From Adiantum capillus-veneris (Eukaryota > Streptophyta > Polypodiopsida > Polypodiales > Pteridaceae), in NCBI GenBank assembly GCA_014529385.2, contig CM043944.1, forward strand, positions 168,339,740 to 168,403,739: a DNA stretch of 64,000 bases. Reading direction: 5' to 3'. Both the position numbers and the translations under genes were made by a program. Shown here piece after piece: positions 45,411-56,989 of this stretch. The first letter of the stretch is position 1. Each line of letters opens with the position of its first letter. The notes beneath the pieces were generated by a model that was given only the letters and a program-made list of their open reading frames with translations, searched no databases and was not told where the DNA came from.

Positions 45411-45619
45411 AAGAAAGTGCAATGTAAGATTTGTATTGCTAATGTAATCAAATGGTGATAGAAAATAGTGTTAGAGGTCATAAAACATGTAAGCAAGTCT
45501 TTTGGCCGTGAATGTGAGTTCTACATGTTATCTTGCTCATCCAAGGATGCTAGAAGTGCACAAAAGCTTACACCATTGTTGAATGTGAGAGGAATGCTAT
45601 CTAGCTAGGTTCAAATCAA

Positions 45620-45770
45620 ACCAAATCTAATAGCTTTTAAACTAGACCAAAACCTAGTAGCTCTTAAATCAAATTTAAAATCTTCTAAACTCATAGCTAC
45701 TGACTAACCAAAACCTAATAGTCATGAAACCAAACCTAGTAGATTTTGAACCAAAACCTAATAGGGAATT
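45620..45770 (+). repeat. short minisatellite based on AAACCAAAACCTAGTAG
   Basis: The motif ACCAAAACCTARTAG occurs about five times with a 25-35 bp spacing. Confidence 0.55.
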
Positions 45771-46313
45771 CATGGAATGGATTGATTTTGTCTAGGTAGG
45801 GGACTAATGACTTCAAGTATTAAGATGCTTTACTATCTAGCTATGTTGGCTAGAAAAAAGACATTTAAGGGAATTTAAATTTGGTCTTATGAGTTTTTAT
45901 GGGTTATCTTTCTCTCTACATTTTTGTATGGGTGCATATGTTTGTGTTTTGAGAAGAACTTATAATCGATGCTTGGGAGAAGTAGCACTATACACAAACA
46001 AGTGGTGGTAGCTAGAGCTATAAGGATGAAGCAAGAGGTGGGCGATGGACATAGGAACGAGGCACTATCGAGTGCATGTGGGGAAGGTCTATGTGGCTCA
46101 ACATCATCAATTTAAATATCTTGGTGAAGGTCCATGATATTCTCAAATAATTTGAAATTACATAAACATGATATTGGAATGTAGTGTAACTTGGACACAT
46201 TTTACGGGAAATAGATGGTTATGAACGACTCTCAAAATCATTAGTTAAATCAATGTTCAGTATGCTACACAAGTGCTAGGTTGCAATAATTGGGAGGGGG
46301 AGAGCCCCTGTTT

Positions 46314-46498
46314 GGGGGGGGGGGGGGGGGGGGGTGGTTTACTTGGGTATGTGATGAAGACACCCGTTGAAAGATCAACATGATTTGGGTGTGATGGCTA
46401 ACTTTTCTACATTGGAATGTCAAGATCTAATATATGAAACGTCAATACTAAATAACCTTTTTTAACTAACTTGATTGAGTTTTGCAAATTGGGTTTTT

Positions 46499-46536
<38 letters not shown>

Positions 46537-46640
46537 TTACTTGGGTATGTGATCTTAGAGCATCAAGACACCCTTTGAAAGATCAACATGATTTGTGTGT
46601 GATCGCTAACTTTTCTACATTGGAATGTCAAGAGATCTAA
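46314..46640 (+). repeat. two long G tracts heading a tandem duplication
   Basis: G21 at 46314-46334 and G35 at 46501-46535. Each is followed by the same about 100-bp sequence (TTACTTGGGTATGTGAT.. AACTTTTCTACATTGGAATG). The second copy has a small insertion. The lengths of such homopolymers are unreliable in assemblies. Confidence 0.85.
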
Positions 46641-47690
46641 TATATGCGAAATGGGGGTTATATAAAAAACTATTGACGTGACAATAACAGAAGATGGAGG
46701 GGTTTATGATTAAAATCCAAACCTTGACCAACAAAATTTTGTTTAGCAACGAGACATAATTCCTTTTTATCAATTTTCCAAGAGGAGATTTTGAAAAATA
46801 AAGATAATTTTAATCTATTTAACACTATTTTCCTCAAAATCTAGGCAGGATTTTCATGTTCATCTCCTCTCAACATCAATTTTTGAATTTCAAAACGGAA
46901 CGATTGCTAGCTAGGACACATTTTTACCAAGCATGGCCACCACTCCATGTCTCTTGCATGGATTCTCTCTTTATTTCCATGTTTAGTTATTTTGAACCGC
47001 TAAAAGCATGTTCTTTTCAATTGGCACATGGTACCCTCTAGAAAAGTACATGGGAGGTGGATTTATTATAGCTTTGGTGACTTCCAAAAATCCTTTCACA
47101 AAGTCCCACAGTCAGATTGATAAGGACTACATAACTTGGGAGTCCAACAAGTCCTTTAAAGGATTTCTTGGTTGTCTACGAGATAGTTATAGAGAGAGTG
47201 CTTCCATAAAAGAATTTTTCAGAGCCTGTTCACTCTACTATTGAGGTTAAGTAAGAAATGACTTTCTTCAAGCTTGTTTTGATTGTATATCGGTGAGATC
47301 TCTTACCATATTTAGATTGCATGGGATAGAGGGGCACAATAATTGTTAAATACATGGATACCTATGTTTCTTTATGTTGGTGATATTGTGCTTATTTCAA
47401 TTTCTCCAAGGGTATGCAAAAACATCTAGATATGCTATGCACATGAAAGTGGGCTCTCCATCACAAGGTAGTAAGCTGCTTGCAATTGGCCCCCATCAAG
47501 GAAGAAGAGGAGGGAAGAGAGAGAGAGAGAGAGAGAGCGCCACCCATTGCTACTCCAACAACAAGCAAAAATGGTTTTTTTTGTTACGGGGCCTCAGAGC
47601 CTCCTTCATTGTCTATACACCTTGAATAATGTGATGTTCATCAATGGTAGTGGACAAAACATTTTTAAAAAATCGTCAAATATGACCGAA
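46641..47690. other. non-coding stretch
   Basis: A few ORFs of 60-83 codons on the plus strand show no recognisable motif or context. A GA run lies at 47516-47536. No support for a gene. Confidence 0.5.
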
Positions 47691-47699
47691 TATTTTTGA

Positions 47700-48425
47700 A
47701 AAAAAAGAGAGCTAGAACCACCCATCATCCGCGTGCAGATGGAAGTGCTTTAGTCCTCCTTTTTTTCAATATAATTTGAATTTGACAAAAATTTTCCATT
47801 TTTACAATTTTAAAAAAATGGGACTAAAGCCTCCCCATCATCTGTGTGCGCGCGGATTGTGGGGGCGCTCTAGCTCCCCTTTTTTTTCTAAAATTATTCA
47901 ACAAATTTTTTAATCATTTTTGCCTTTTTAAGCAGGTCTCTCTAAGTGTAGCACCTAAAATATTATCCTTTTATTTTTACTCTGTACGTCAATACTATGG
48001 TTGATTTATGTACATTTCACTAAAGTACTTGATCAATAGGGGGACTCGGCTCTAAGCATTCGCAAAAAAAAAAAAAGGTAAGCTGGAGCACCCCTATTGT
48101 CCGCATGCGTGCGAAAGATGAGGGGGCTCCAATCCCCTCCTTTTTTTCAAATGCGTGAATGAAATAAAAAAAATTCAACGAGCGGATGATGAGGGGGCTC
48201 CAATCCCCTCCTTTTTTTCAAATGCGTGAATGAAATAAAAAAAAAATCAACCAGCATGAACCCCTCACCCATCAATGCTCCATGGCAAACATCGTCAAAA
48301 GCGGGAAGTTTTGCTTTAGGATTCGATGTATCTTCTGCAGATGCAACTTATTTGCCGTATTTACTTATCTAGTTTTGCTTGATAGTCGATGTATCTTCTG
48401 CAGATGCAACTTATTTGCCGTGTCC
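47700..48425 (+). repeat. cluster of about 70-110 bp repeats with a CATCNTCCGCRYGC core
   Basis: The core is seen at 47726, 47838 and 48097, and again at 49277 in another context. An exact duplication of GAGGGGGCTCCAATCCCCTC plus tail lies at 48120-48175 and 48189-48245. A second pair, TCGATGTATCTTCTGCAGAT plus tail, lies at 48322-48358 and 48386-48421. Confidence 0.65.
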
Positions 48426-48576
48426 ACACTGTGTTATAGGCAACGTGCTCACATGGGTACTTTTTTGCTTTTCCATTTCCTGTGTGTGACAAAGACCTAA
48501 TTCTAAGAAAACAAGTCTAATGCTCTCAAAAAAGAGGGGGGGGGGGGCGCGGGGGCGGGACGGGGGTGAGGGCGGG

Positions 48577-48648
48577 GGCGCCCCCATTCTTGCAGGCTCA
48601 ACTGCTTGCCTTCCATCCTAACCAACCCTAGATGCCGATGTTGATGAT
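48577..48648 (+). repeat. left arm of a 72-bp inverted repeat
   Basis: It begins GGCGCCCCCATTCTTGCAGG and pairs with 52097-52168 on the opposite strand with about two mismatches. The flanking 48534-48590 is extremely G-rich. Confidence 0.9.
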
Positions 48649-49124
48649 GATGCAACCATCATTAACGCCTTCCTCAGAACCTCGACTGCTGAAAAACTTG
48701 TAGTGGACGCTCAACCCATGCCTTTTGCGACAATCCCCATGAAGCAGTCTCATTAAAACTCTCTGATGACACTTCTCAAAGCCCACGCCTCCTATGGCGA
48801 GCTCTTGCATGAGCACACATACACAACCTCCTGCTTCTGGTGGCGCCATGGTTTGTGCCATTCGCCATGCACCCCACCTGGATGTCTCCGGTGCCGCCAT
48901 CGCTTCGACCAAGATAGTTGTCAAAGTTGCGTTGTCCCACCTGCAGACAAGCCTGCTGCGGCCATTACCACCGCCACACCTCTCAAGTTAAAAGCTATCG
49001 CAGCCAAGAAGGTTGCCCTTGCTGTCGCAATTGCTAATGTCAAAAAATTGTCCAAAAACCCTGGCCATCAAAACCCCTTGCTGACACCGCATGAGGTAGT
49101 GTATCTACATGTCATGGTCACCCA
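48649..49124 (+). other. unassigned sequence inside the inverted repeat
   Basis: GC-richer than its surroundings, with overlapping plus-strand ORFs (48766-49164, 48794-48991) rich in Ala, Pro and His. No motif is recognised and the two frames compete, so I do not call a gene. Confidence 0.3.
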
Positions 49125-49240
49125 ACCCCACCCCAACAACATGCCCTCACTTGTCGCCAGCTAAAACATTGCAGAGCTTCTTACCCCACCCCAACAACAT
49201 GCCCTCACTTGTCGCCAGCTAAAACATTGCAGAGCTTCTT
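49125..49240 (+). repeat. 58-bp exact tandem duplication
   Basis: Two head-to-tail copies at 49125-49182 and 49183-49240, identical by eye. They lie at the 3' end of the minus-strand gag (the CNVLAGDK end). Confidence 0.95.
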
Positions 49241-50292
49241 GTTGAAACTTGGCTTGGGAGGGGCTGGAGCCTCCTCATCGTCCGCGCGCATGGAGCCCCC
49301 CCCCCCCGGGCTCAGAGGTGGCGTAAACCGCGCCTTGAGCTTGTTTTGAAATTTGGCCCAATTGAAAGAAAGGGGCACGTCTTCTTCGGCTTTCTCTAGG
49401 TGCGCGACCAATTGTGCCTCTTGCCATGCGTGATACCAAATAATGGCATTACCGGCAAGACACACGACTGTCGTTAACACTTTGCTATTTTTTATTTTCT
49501 TAGTTGTCGCAAAGTAAGCAGTAAATTGATGCAACCAAGAATGAATAACATTAGCATCCCTCTTACCGTCATAGTTACTGAACGTCAATTTCTCAGTGAG
49601 ACTGGATTGTTGGATCCGCATCTCTACTTGTGCTACTTGATAAATTGCCCACATCGACTTTGATCGGCTCGAACTTCGAGGTGAGTACATATAGGACCAA
49701 CTCTTGCATGTGTTGTTCTCTGTGCACCTCACGATCTGATTCCAAAGCCGTTTGCCTTTCTTCCGCCGCTATGCGTTGGGCTTCACGGGCTTGCTCACGC
49801 TAAGGATCCATAACTGCCCTTCTTTCTTTGGCCGCGCGCTTGCTCACGCTCCAAGGCTGCCTTTCTTTCTTCGGTCACCAAGCACGCTTGCTCACGCTCA
49901 CGCTCCAAGGTTGCTTTTCTTTCTTCGCACTCACGATCCAAGGCGATCTTCCTTTCTTCGCGCTCGCGATCCAAGGTGATACGTTGAGCCTCTTGTTGTA
50001 GCATCATGTCCATCGACTTAACCAAAGCCTCCATAAGATTTGGTGCAACTTGTGGCGTAGATGGGGAAGGGGGAGGGTCGAAAAAAAATCCTCCTAGTGG
50101 GGAAAATTCTTCGTCACCACGTCCACTCTCATCACCTTCATGCAAAGTATCCATTCCGTTTTGGATGATGACCATACACTGAGATCTCGGGGTACTTAAG
50201 TTCTCGAGGAACTTGGGGTCTTGAGGTTCTTGGGTTCTTGAGATTCTTGAGTTCTTGAGGTCTTGAGGTTCTTGAGGTTCTGTAGCTTGCAA
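49205..50292 (-). pseudogene. gypsy-4 gag with coiled-coil N-terminus
   Basis: The minus-strand ORF 50292-49795 has a repetitive QEPQDLKNSRISRTQEPQD start, a Pro-rich stretch, then a long charged helix (REREERKIALDRECEERK.., EREQACLVTEERKAALEREQ) that should form a coiled coil. After stops the gag domain appears (49732-49205): LTFSNYDGKRDANVIHSWLH, QFTAYFATTKKIKNSKVLTT, LAGNAIIWYHAWQEAQ and FNWAKFQNKLKARFTPP, the order of PF03732-type gag. It ends ..CNVLAGDK. No pol follows. Confidence 0.65.
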
Positions 50293-50614
50293 TGGGTGTT
50301 TGAGAAGGCTTTTCTCTTACCCAAGCTCAACTCTTCCCTGTGGGCGCACCCCTTAGCGGCCTTGCGCTCACACCAAAGTTTCTTTTTACCACCTCACGTC
50401 GATTGGCTGGCCGCTAAGTGCACGGTCCACTCTCAAATGAGTGAAAAGAGGAACAAGGGGAGGTTGGATAAGCCCTTCTTTCTTGGGCTACCTGTCACTC
50501 TTCAAAACCACGAATAGGAATCGACACACACAAGTGGATTTGTGTTACGTGTGACCGCAACAAGGAAAACAGTTCTTGTGGTTCTTTCCTTGAGTGATAC
50601 AGAACACTGCCAAA

Positions 50615-50626
50615 GCTCTGATACCA
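50615..50626 (-). other. gypsy-4 primer binding site
   Basis: On the minus strand the bases read TGGTATCAGAGC, one base from an LTR end ..CCTTACA (50628). It lies about 320 bp upstream of the coiled-coil gag. Confidence 0.85.
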
Positions 50627-50785
50627 ATGTAAGGTGCAATGGAAGTGAATGTTGATATTGCTCAAGATGAGTGCTCCGAACTGTGCTCAAGGGTTCCTTT
50701 TACTGACGGAAGGGAGAGCCATTTGTTCCTTTAGAGAGAGAATGAAATGATCACAAACAAAGTGAATGCTACTGTGAATGAAGGT

Positions 50786-50788
<3 letters not shown>

Positions 50789-50864
<76 letters not shown>

Positions 50865-50874
50865 GAGAGAGAGA
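50789..50874 (+). repeat. GA microsatellite
   Basis: About 42 GA units with one GGGA interruption near 50851. ORFs through it are artefacts. Confidence 0.95.
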
Positions 50875-51528
50875 AGAATACGACACCAGATGGTTCTCAA
50901 ACCCTTATCCAAGGGCCCCCCCTCTCTATGGTGAGAGGTATATGCTATAGATTGCACAAATGGTCTAGATGCAATGGACTTGCCGACGATGTCGACGACA
51001 ATGATGATTACAACGAGGATGGGCTGAAAACTGAAAACGCTAGGGCTGAAATGTTGAAATCTGCAAAACGCTGACTTTCAGCTAAATACTGACACTGTAT
51101 CGGTGACGATGCTGATGACGACAACTTGACGATGATGTGCTGAAAACACAGATGCTGAAACCTGAAAATAGTGGACACAAACTGTAAACACTGGCTAACT
51201 CGACGGTACGATGAGATCTGTTGCGGGTAGGTGAGATCTACAAGGCTAGGGGTTGGATCTGCTGTGGCTAAGTGCTAGAAATAAAAAACATTGATGTGCT
51301 AGGCTGATCTGGCACTGAAAGTTTACAAACTCTAGGCTTGATCTGTAAACTGAAAACGCCAGGCTAATCTGTTGCAAAAACGCTAGAGAAATTGCATCCA
51401 AAAATGCTATCTGTTGCTATTGGTTGAAAACCCTAGGTTGTCTTTTGCCGATCTTGCTGAGGAGAGAACAATGCAAGCTGCTGAAAGTTCTTCTGTCTCT
51501 TTTGCTAATAAGTGCTAGCGCTAGGTTT

Positions 51529-51536
51529 CTTTTATA
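51529..51536 (-). promoter_or_regulatory. TATA box of the gypsy-4 LTR
   Basis: TATAAAAG on the minus strand, about 900 nt upstream of the primer site. Confidence 0.45.
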
Positions 51537-52096
51537 GTGCCTTAGCAATTCTCCCCGCTCACTTTTCCAACAAAAGTCACTTATTAAATAATAAGTGAAA
51601 ATTGGGTATTTTGGGGAAGAGGGTTCTATGATCTGTAAAATGCTCATGATGGGTATTCAATGTCATGCTGATGATCATGTTGTGTGCAACCAGAGGATAT
51701 GCAACTAATCTAAGTGCCTGGACATGCACGGCCTGCTCACAGGCTCACAAAGGTGCCAGAAAACTTCCTAAGCTGACTTGAACCCTAGACCTGAGATCCA
51801 CATGAACATAGGATTAGATGTGCATGTGACAGAGTCAAATCCCCATGACGTCCAAGGAGGCTAGTTGAATAACTAATCCGACTCTTCCAGCAACACTTCC
51901 ACTTCACTTCAAAGAGACCACCCCACTACACATGCCCTAATCATGTAGTAGCCTTGGTGTTTAGAATGGCTCTAAAGAAAAAGCTACCAATGCTAATCGA
52001 CCATGCTTCATATGTGCTAAACATTCCTTAAGAGCACAAAGAAGTCTAGTGGTATCAGCTACTTGGGAGCACCATATGTACTGACCAAAATTGGTT

Positions 52097-52168
52097 ATCA
52101 TCAACATCGGCATCTAGGGTTGGTTAGGATGGAAGGGAAGCAGTTGAGCCTGCAAAAATGGGGGCGCC
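52097..52168 (-). repeat. right arm of the 72-bp inverted repeat
   Basis: Reverse complement of 48577-48648. It ends GGGGCGCC. No matching target-site duplication is seen outside the two arms. Confidence 0.9.
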
Positions 52169-53248
52169 TTAAGTACGTTGGAGAGTAAGGCAGGTGTTGA
52201 GAAGCCGGGAGTCCTTCGGGCTCAGAGTTGGGTCACCCCACGAAGGGTGCGGCTTTGGAGGGAGCATGGCAAACTCACTTGCATGAGGGCCGCCAAGAGA
52301 ATAAGTGCAAGAGGCTACCCTGTTCATTTATAATCTGAGGCGGACAACCCAATGCTAAACTATTTGAACCAAAGATCTTTAAAACAAAAGGCCCAGTTCC
52401 AAACCACCACAAGATGACCTGATGCAATTTGACCATGAAAAGGAAAATCTTAAACATTGGTCTTTGATCAAAAGTGTATTTGCCTCTACAATTATGTATG
52501 TATGTCAGTACTACAGGCATACAAGGCTTATATAACCAACGTCCTTTATACACTAAATTCATATGTGCATATCTGTGGCATGATTCACCCTCATTTTGTA
52601 TGCGCATTCTTTTATATATGTGTCTCCAAGTAAATGTTGTAGCTTGCCTTACAAGTACTTGGGCATCCCATATATCTCTGTAAAGTGCAATTTCATTACA
52701 CATGTCACAAAAGATAATTGGGCTACTAGGAGAAATTTGCACAATAAAAGTGGTCATGGTGATATACATTGTCTGTATTGAACCTTGCTACAAATGCTAC
52801 TAAAGTAGACGTGGGGCAAGTGTAGATGAAAAGAAACACCCCAAAACAAAGCAAACAAATGCATTTTACGTGATGACTGATGAGAAATCAAAGAGCCACT
52901 TATGAGAAAAGGGTGGATGACCGCCACCAAGACGATGCAGGCACTGGTATGTATAATATTATTGTGAGGTCTCATGTCAAAGTAACCTATTTTTTATGCT
53001 TTTTGCATTTTTAGGGGGGGTTCATATGAGTAATTTGGAGCAATTATAGATAAGCAAGATCTCGCATTAGAAGCATTTGTAGGACAACGTACTTTAGACC
53101 TCTTGTCAATGAATGGGAAGGGTGGTCGATCCGTCCCAATGTGGTGCAGCATCACGTGGGTTGGAATGCAGGCGGATGTAGGGATGACAGAGATTCAAAT
53201 CCTCCTAAAGCTTGAGTCTCATGAGCGTTTGTTGGTCGTAACCATCAC

Positions 53249-53251
<3 letters not shown>
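52169..53251. other. non-coding stretch with competing ORFs
   Basis: A 164-codon minus-strand ORF (52275-52769) and overlapping plus-strand ORFs are present. None has a domain I recognise. The plus strand at 52640-52680 has YKYLGIPYI, which resembles the end of LINE RT, but support is too thin to call. Confidence 0.3.

Positions 53252-53309
<58 letters not shown>
53252..53309 (+). repeat. CT microsatellite
   Basis: About 28 CT units, uninterrupted. Confidence 0.95.
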
Positions 53310-53313
<4 letters not shown>

Positions 53314-53474
53314 AGCTAACCGGGAGCGACATCCATTATTCTAATCGGACGTCATCAAATTGGCTATGGTAGACGAGCTTGACCAAAAAAATGGCTACGG
53401 TAGATGAGTTGGCATAACAAAAATGGCTATGGTGGTAAGAAGGGAATGTACCTACATGACAACGTTAAGGAGCC

Positions 53475-53488
53475 TGTGTGTGTGTGTA

Positions 53489-53570
<82 letters not shown>
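53475..53570 (+). repeat. compound GT then GA microsatellite
   Basis: An interrupted GT tract (53475-53527) runs directly into a GA tract (53528-53570). Confidence 0.95.
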
Positions 53571-53572
<2 letters not shown>

Positions 53573-55308
53573 TTGGAAGGTTAGTAGTTGAGAGGATTTC
53601 ATGTAATCAACTACTATTGTGTGGACGTACATGCAGTCTCGAGAGCAACTAAAGGAAGGGGCATTGAAAATTAGAAGGTGAAGGAGGGAGTGTATTCCTA
53701 CATTTTGTAACTTAGAGTTCTTGAAGAGGCCCACATGGGCCAAGTTTCTTTCCTTCCTCTGTGTGGTCTCTTTGTCTTCCAAAATGGTTTGCCAACACGT
53801 TAAGTTTAAGGTAAGTGTCATCAATATTATGGACAATGAAGTCTCCTTAACGTTGAGCATGAATAAGTACATATGCTCTCTCTAGACATTTCATTTTGAT
53901 GTTTTGAGTTGCGTGTTTTATGTACATGGTGACCACATGACTTAGACATGGCCTTATGGTGGCTGTGTGACTTGATTATGTGATTTGAGGTTTTCTATGT
54001 GGTATGATATGCATATCATATTGCATATGCTACTTGGAATCAAATTTGGTTTTGGGTTTCTTCAATTGATGTGCTAGGATCGTGCTAGGTTACTTTGAGA
54101 CTATGGCAGGTATGGTGCTTGGTATTCTTTAGAATATGATGTTCAAACAAAGCTAATTAGAAATGGTGCTTTTTCTAAAGTTACATTTCAGGCTAATAAG
54201 ATAAATGCATAGCATACATTCCCACAAGCAAAGACATGCATGGATGTTACATTTGATTTTTTGGCGATTGAAGGATTACACAATTTAATGTAGATTTTTC
54301 TCATGCCACACTAATATTTGAAGATATCATTAGTGCAATATGAGCATTGAAAAGCTCAAAAATAATGTTTCAATTCCAAAAGATAAAAAAGGAAAGCTCG
54401 CAAATATAAAACCCCCAAGAAAGAGAAGCCTATAGTACCGACTGCTTAGAATTGAATTATTAATAAACCTTGCTAACTACCTTTGTCTTACAAGTCATCA
54501 GCCATGCTTGACTTGCTTTTAATGCTAGCCAACCTTGCCTTATCATTTAAATCCTTGGATGGCTTATCCTTGTTTTAGCCTCGCTCCTTAAATCTAGACG
54601 TAGTCACATTCCTTGCACAGATAAACTTTCAAGGGCAAAGTTATGATAGCCATACTACATACGAGCTTGCCACAAATGGTTGACCGTGTCAATAATCGGC
54701 CTTCTCAAGTTGTACGCCTATAGAAAAACACACACATAGAAGCTGTGTGGGAGCATTGGCAAATAAGCATGGGCTTCCCTTGGCATTGGCCCTACATCTT
54801 CCAAGGGTGGCTTCTTTTTGGCCTCAACTTGGATTTGCATAGTCACATCGGCAATTTGCATCAACAACTATGACATCAACATGTCTCTCAATCTCCACCT
54901 CATCCTAGTTGTGTCCAAGTTTTGGATCGGGTGCCTGAATGGTTTCTCACAATGTAAGATGTTATGGTAAACCCATACATCAAGGACCCATCCACTATTG
55001 ATCTCAAGAGTTTATGAATATAGCTAGACATGCTATTGGGTGATAAGCCCACATACAAATGCATGAAAGCTATTAGAACTCAGATCAAGGACATGTTGGT
55101 CACGCTGCAAATTGAAATGGCGGTTCTTGACAACAAAGTCAAGATACTCTTGGAATGTAAGCCACCAATAGCAGAGGGCCACATACCAGAATGACCCTTA
55201 GAGACGAATTTCAAAAGCCTCTATCATTTAGTTTGCATTTTCAGAAAGATGATGTTAAGTATGGAGCCTGATTTAGCCTTGTAATTTTCTGTGGTAAAAG
55301 CGCACATT
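53571..55308. other. non-coding stretch, nothing recognised
   Basis: AT-rich; no motif, LTR end or ORF worth calling on either strand. Confidence 0.5.
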
Positions 55309-56000
55309 TGTAAGGCCCCCATTATGAGGAGAAGCCATCGTGCGTAAAGGAAAATCACTCACCGGAAACCAAAATTTTCATGGCCAAAAAATAGGGGCAA
55401 CTTTAGGGGCCTCGGGGGCGGAAGCCCTCGAGACTTTTTTTCCCCTCGCCGGAATATTCCTTTTTGCCGGAATGTTATGGCCGGACGGCGGCCGAAAAGT
55501 GGTCGGAAAACAACCGGTCGGTTGGCCGGTGGCCGGTGGTCAATGGCCGGTGGCTGAATTCAAAAGCGGATTTGTCTACACAAGGGCGGCCACACATGGG
55601 CGGATTGGAGGGTCCGATTTGGACTTATTCACACAAGGGCGGCTACACATGGCTGCCTCTCATAAGAGAGGGCAGCCCTTTTGGCCTATAAAAGGAGGCC
55701 ATTTCTACACACATTTCATAGTGTGAAGTTGATGCAACAAGGTGAGTGTGAGGTGGTGAGAGTGAAGCAAGGCGGGAGCTCCATTTAGGGTATAATCCCT
55801 TTGTAAACTACTTCTTGTTTTGAAGTACTAAAGCCATTGAGTGGCTGCTTTTCCGTGGACGTAGCCCACATTGGGTAAACCACGTATATCGTGTGTACTC
55901 TCTCTCTCTCTCTACTCTATAATCTCGTGTATGTAAATCTGTCTCTCTCCATTAAGTAATCTACTCAATTATCTATTTAGCTACGTCTTATTTCCTAACA
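55309..56000 (+). repeat. LTR of the TGTAAGGCCCCC family
   Basis: It starts TGTAAGGCCCCCATTATG and ends CTTATTTCCTAACA, about 692 bp. It contains a TATAAAAG box (55687-55694), a CT run and a cluster of CCGG-rich inverted motifs. A shorter relative lies at 41383. No standard initiator-Met primer site follows, so the 3' end is provisional. Confidence 0.65.
55687..55694 (+). promoter_or_regulatory. TATA box in the 55-kb LTR
   Basis: TATAAAAG in a GC-richer context (GGCC..GAGGCC), about 310 bp before the LTR end. Confidence 0.5.
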
Positions 56001-56038
56001 GATGATGCAATAGGAGAATCAGACAGTTATGAACTTCA

Positions 56039-56739
56039 TTGAATTCATTTCAGATTCTCAAGTCCTCATGTATGCAATACTTTCTACAAGGGCTAAACTC
56101 CCTAGGTTATTTCCAACAAAAGTATATCAAGATAGTTGATGATCTAAGGGACTTGTATGAAAGAGATACCACTGAATGGATATCTTGGAACTACATCTTC
56201 GTTGAATCCCTGAAGAAGGATCAAGCGGATGACCTGTTAGATGTCGTATATACATTCAAGCTGAAAATGGGATAGTGGCACATTCAGACACAACTCATCA
56301 AGATCACTAATGAGCTTCTCTAACTCACAGTTGAGGCTTCCAAAATCTTAGAAAAGGATCTAGAAAATAGAGCATCTTTAAACCTTAGTTCAGTGAGATG
56401 GATGAAAATCTCTTTGAAGGAAGAATAAAGTACAACCAGCTACTTCCAAAAGGCTGGATTCACATAACCTCTTATTGTTACAAGTTGTCCAGGGTCGGAC
56501 TCATTGGAGGCAAAAGAACTTTGTATGATCTTGATACAAAGACCTGGCATGCCTTAACACCTTATGAGGTAGAAATGAAGACTATGCACAAGGACCAGCT
56601 TGAGAAGGAGGATCTCTACCATCTAATTCAGAGACAGAATCAAGGGGGCTCCAGTGTGCCACCAAGAGTACTTTACAAGCCTCTAAGGAAGAAGGCTCCC
56701 GACCAAGGGAAGACAGTCCGGTGGATTGATACTACTTGA
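56039..56739 (+). pseudogene. two unrecognised ORFs downstream of the LTR
   Basis: 56039-56275 (IKIVDDLRDLYERDTTEWIS.., helical and acidic) and 56398-56739 (LLPKGWIHITSYCYKLSRVG.., ending in a basic tail LRKKAPDQGKTVRW) lie 40-400 bp after the LTR on the same strand. They may be parts of one decayed gag-like gene in two frames. No known domain is recognised. Confidence 0.3.
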
Positions 56740-56989
56740 ATGATCATAGGGGTCTCCTGAAATCTTGGAAACATTCCAAAAATCAAAGAAAAGAGGGAAG
56801 GAAATGTAAACGGTGGGAATAACCTCCAAATGAAGATTCAGATGGGTGGCGGGGCTAGTATTACCTAGACCAGGAACTACAATAGTTGATATAGGGGACA
56901 ATCGTTTAAAGGCCTAGTCCGACAACCATACATAGGGTTCACTACTCTTATATACAGAGGAAGGCTTGCTAGTCTAGAGAAGTGTTAAC

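Larger units (their letters stand above)
50628..52090 (-). repeat. gypsy-4 5' LTR, right end uncertain
   Basis: The left end is fixed by the primer site. A minus-strand TATAAAAG box lies at 51529-51536. The LTR includes a GA microsatellite and a run of short repeats based on CTGAAAACGC and GGCTGATCTG (about 51020-51400). The right end must lie before the inverted-repeat arm at 52097. Confidence 0.5.

Noticed and set aside
48766-49164. 132-codon plus-strand ORF rich in Ala, Pro and His
   Set aside because: Two overlapping frames are equally open in a GC-rich stretch and neither shows a motif; it also runs into the exact 58-bp duplication.
52054-52066. Plus-strand primer-site-like TGGTATCAGCTAC
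   Set aside because: Matches the initiator-Met site for only nine or ten bases and is not next to an LTR end on that strand.
52596-52781. Possible LINE RT end (YKYLGIPYI)
   Set aside because: Only one short motif, no upstream RT blocks, no poly-A tail and no target duplication; a longer ORF exists on the other strand.
3816-55310. CRISPR arrays, tRNA, rRNA or bacterial signals
   Set aside because: Repeats here are microsatellites, LTRs or local duplications. No spacer-repeat pattern or RNA gene core was found, and the content is plant nuclear.
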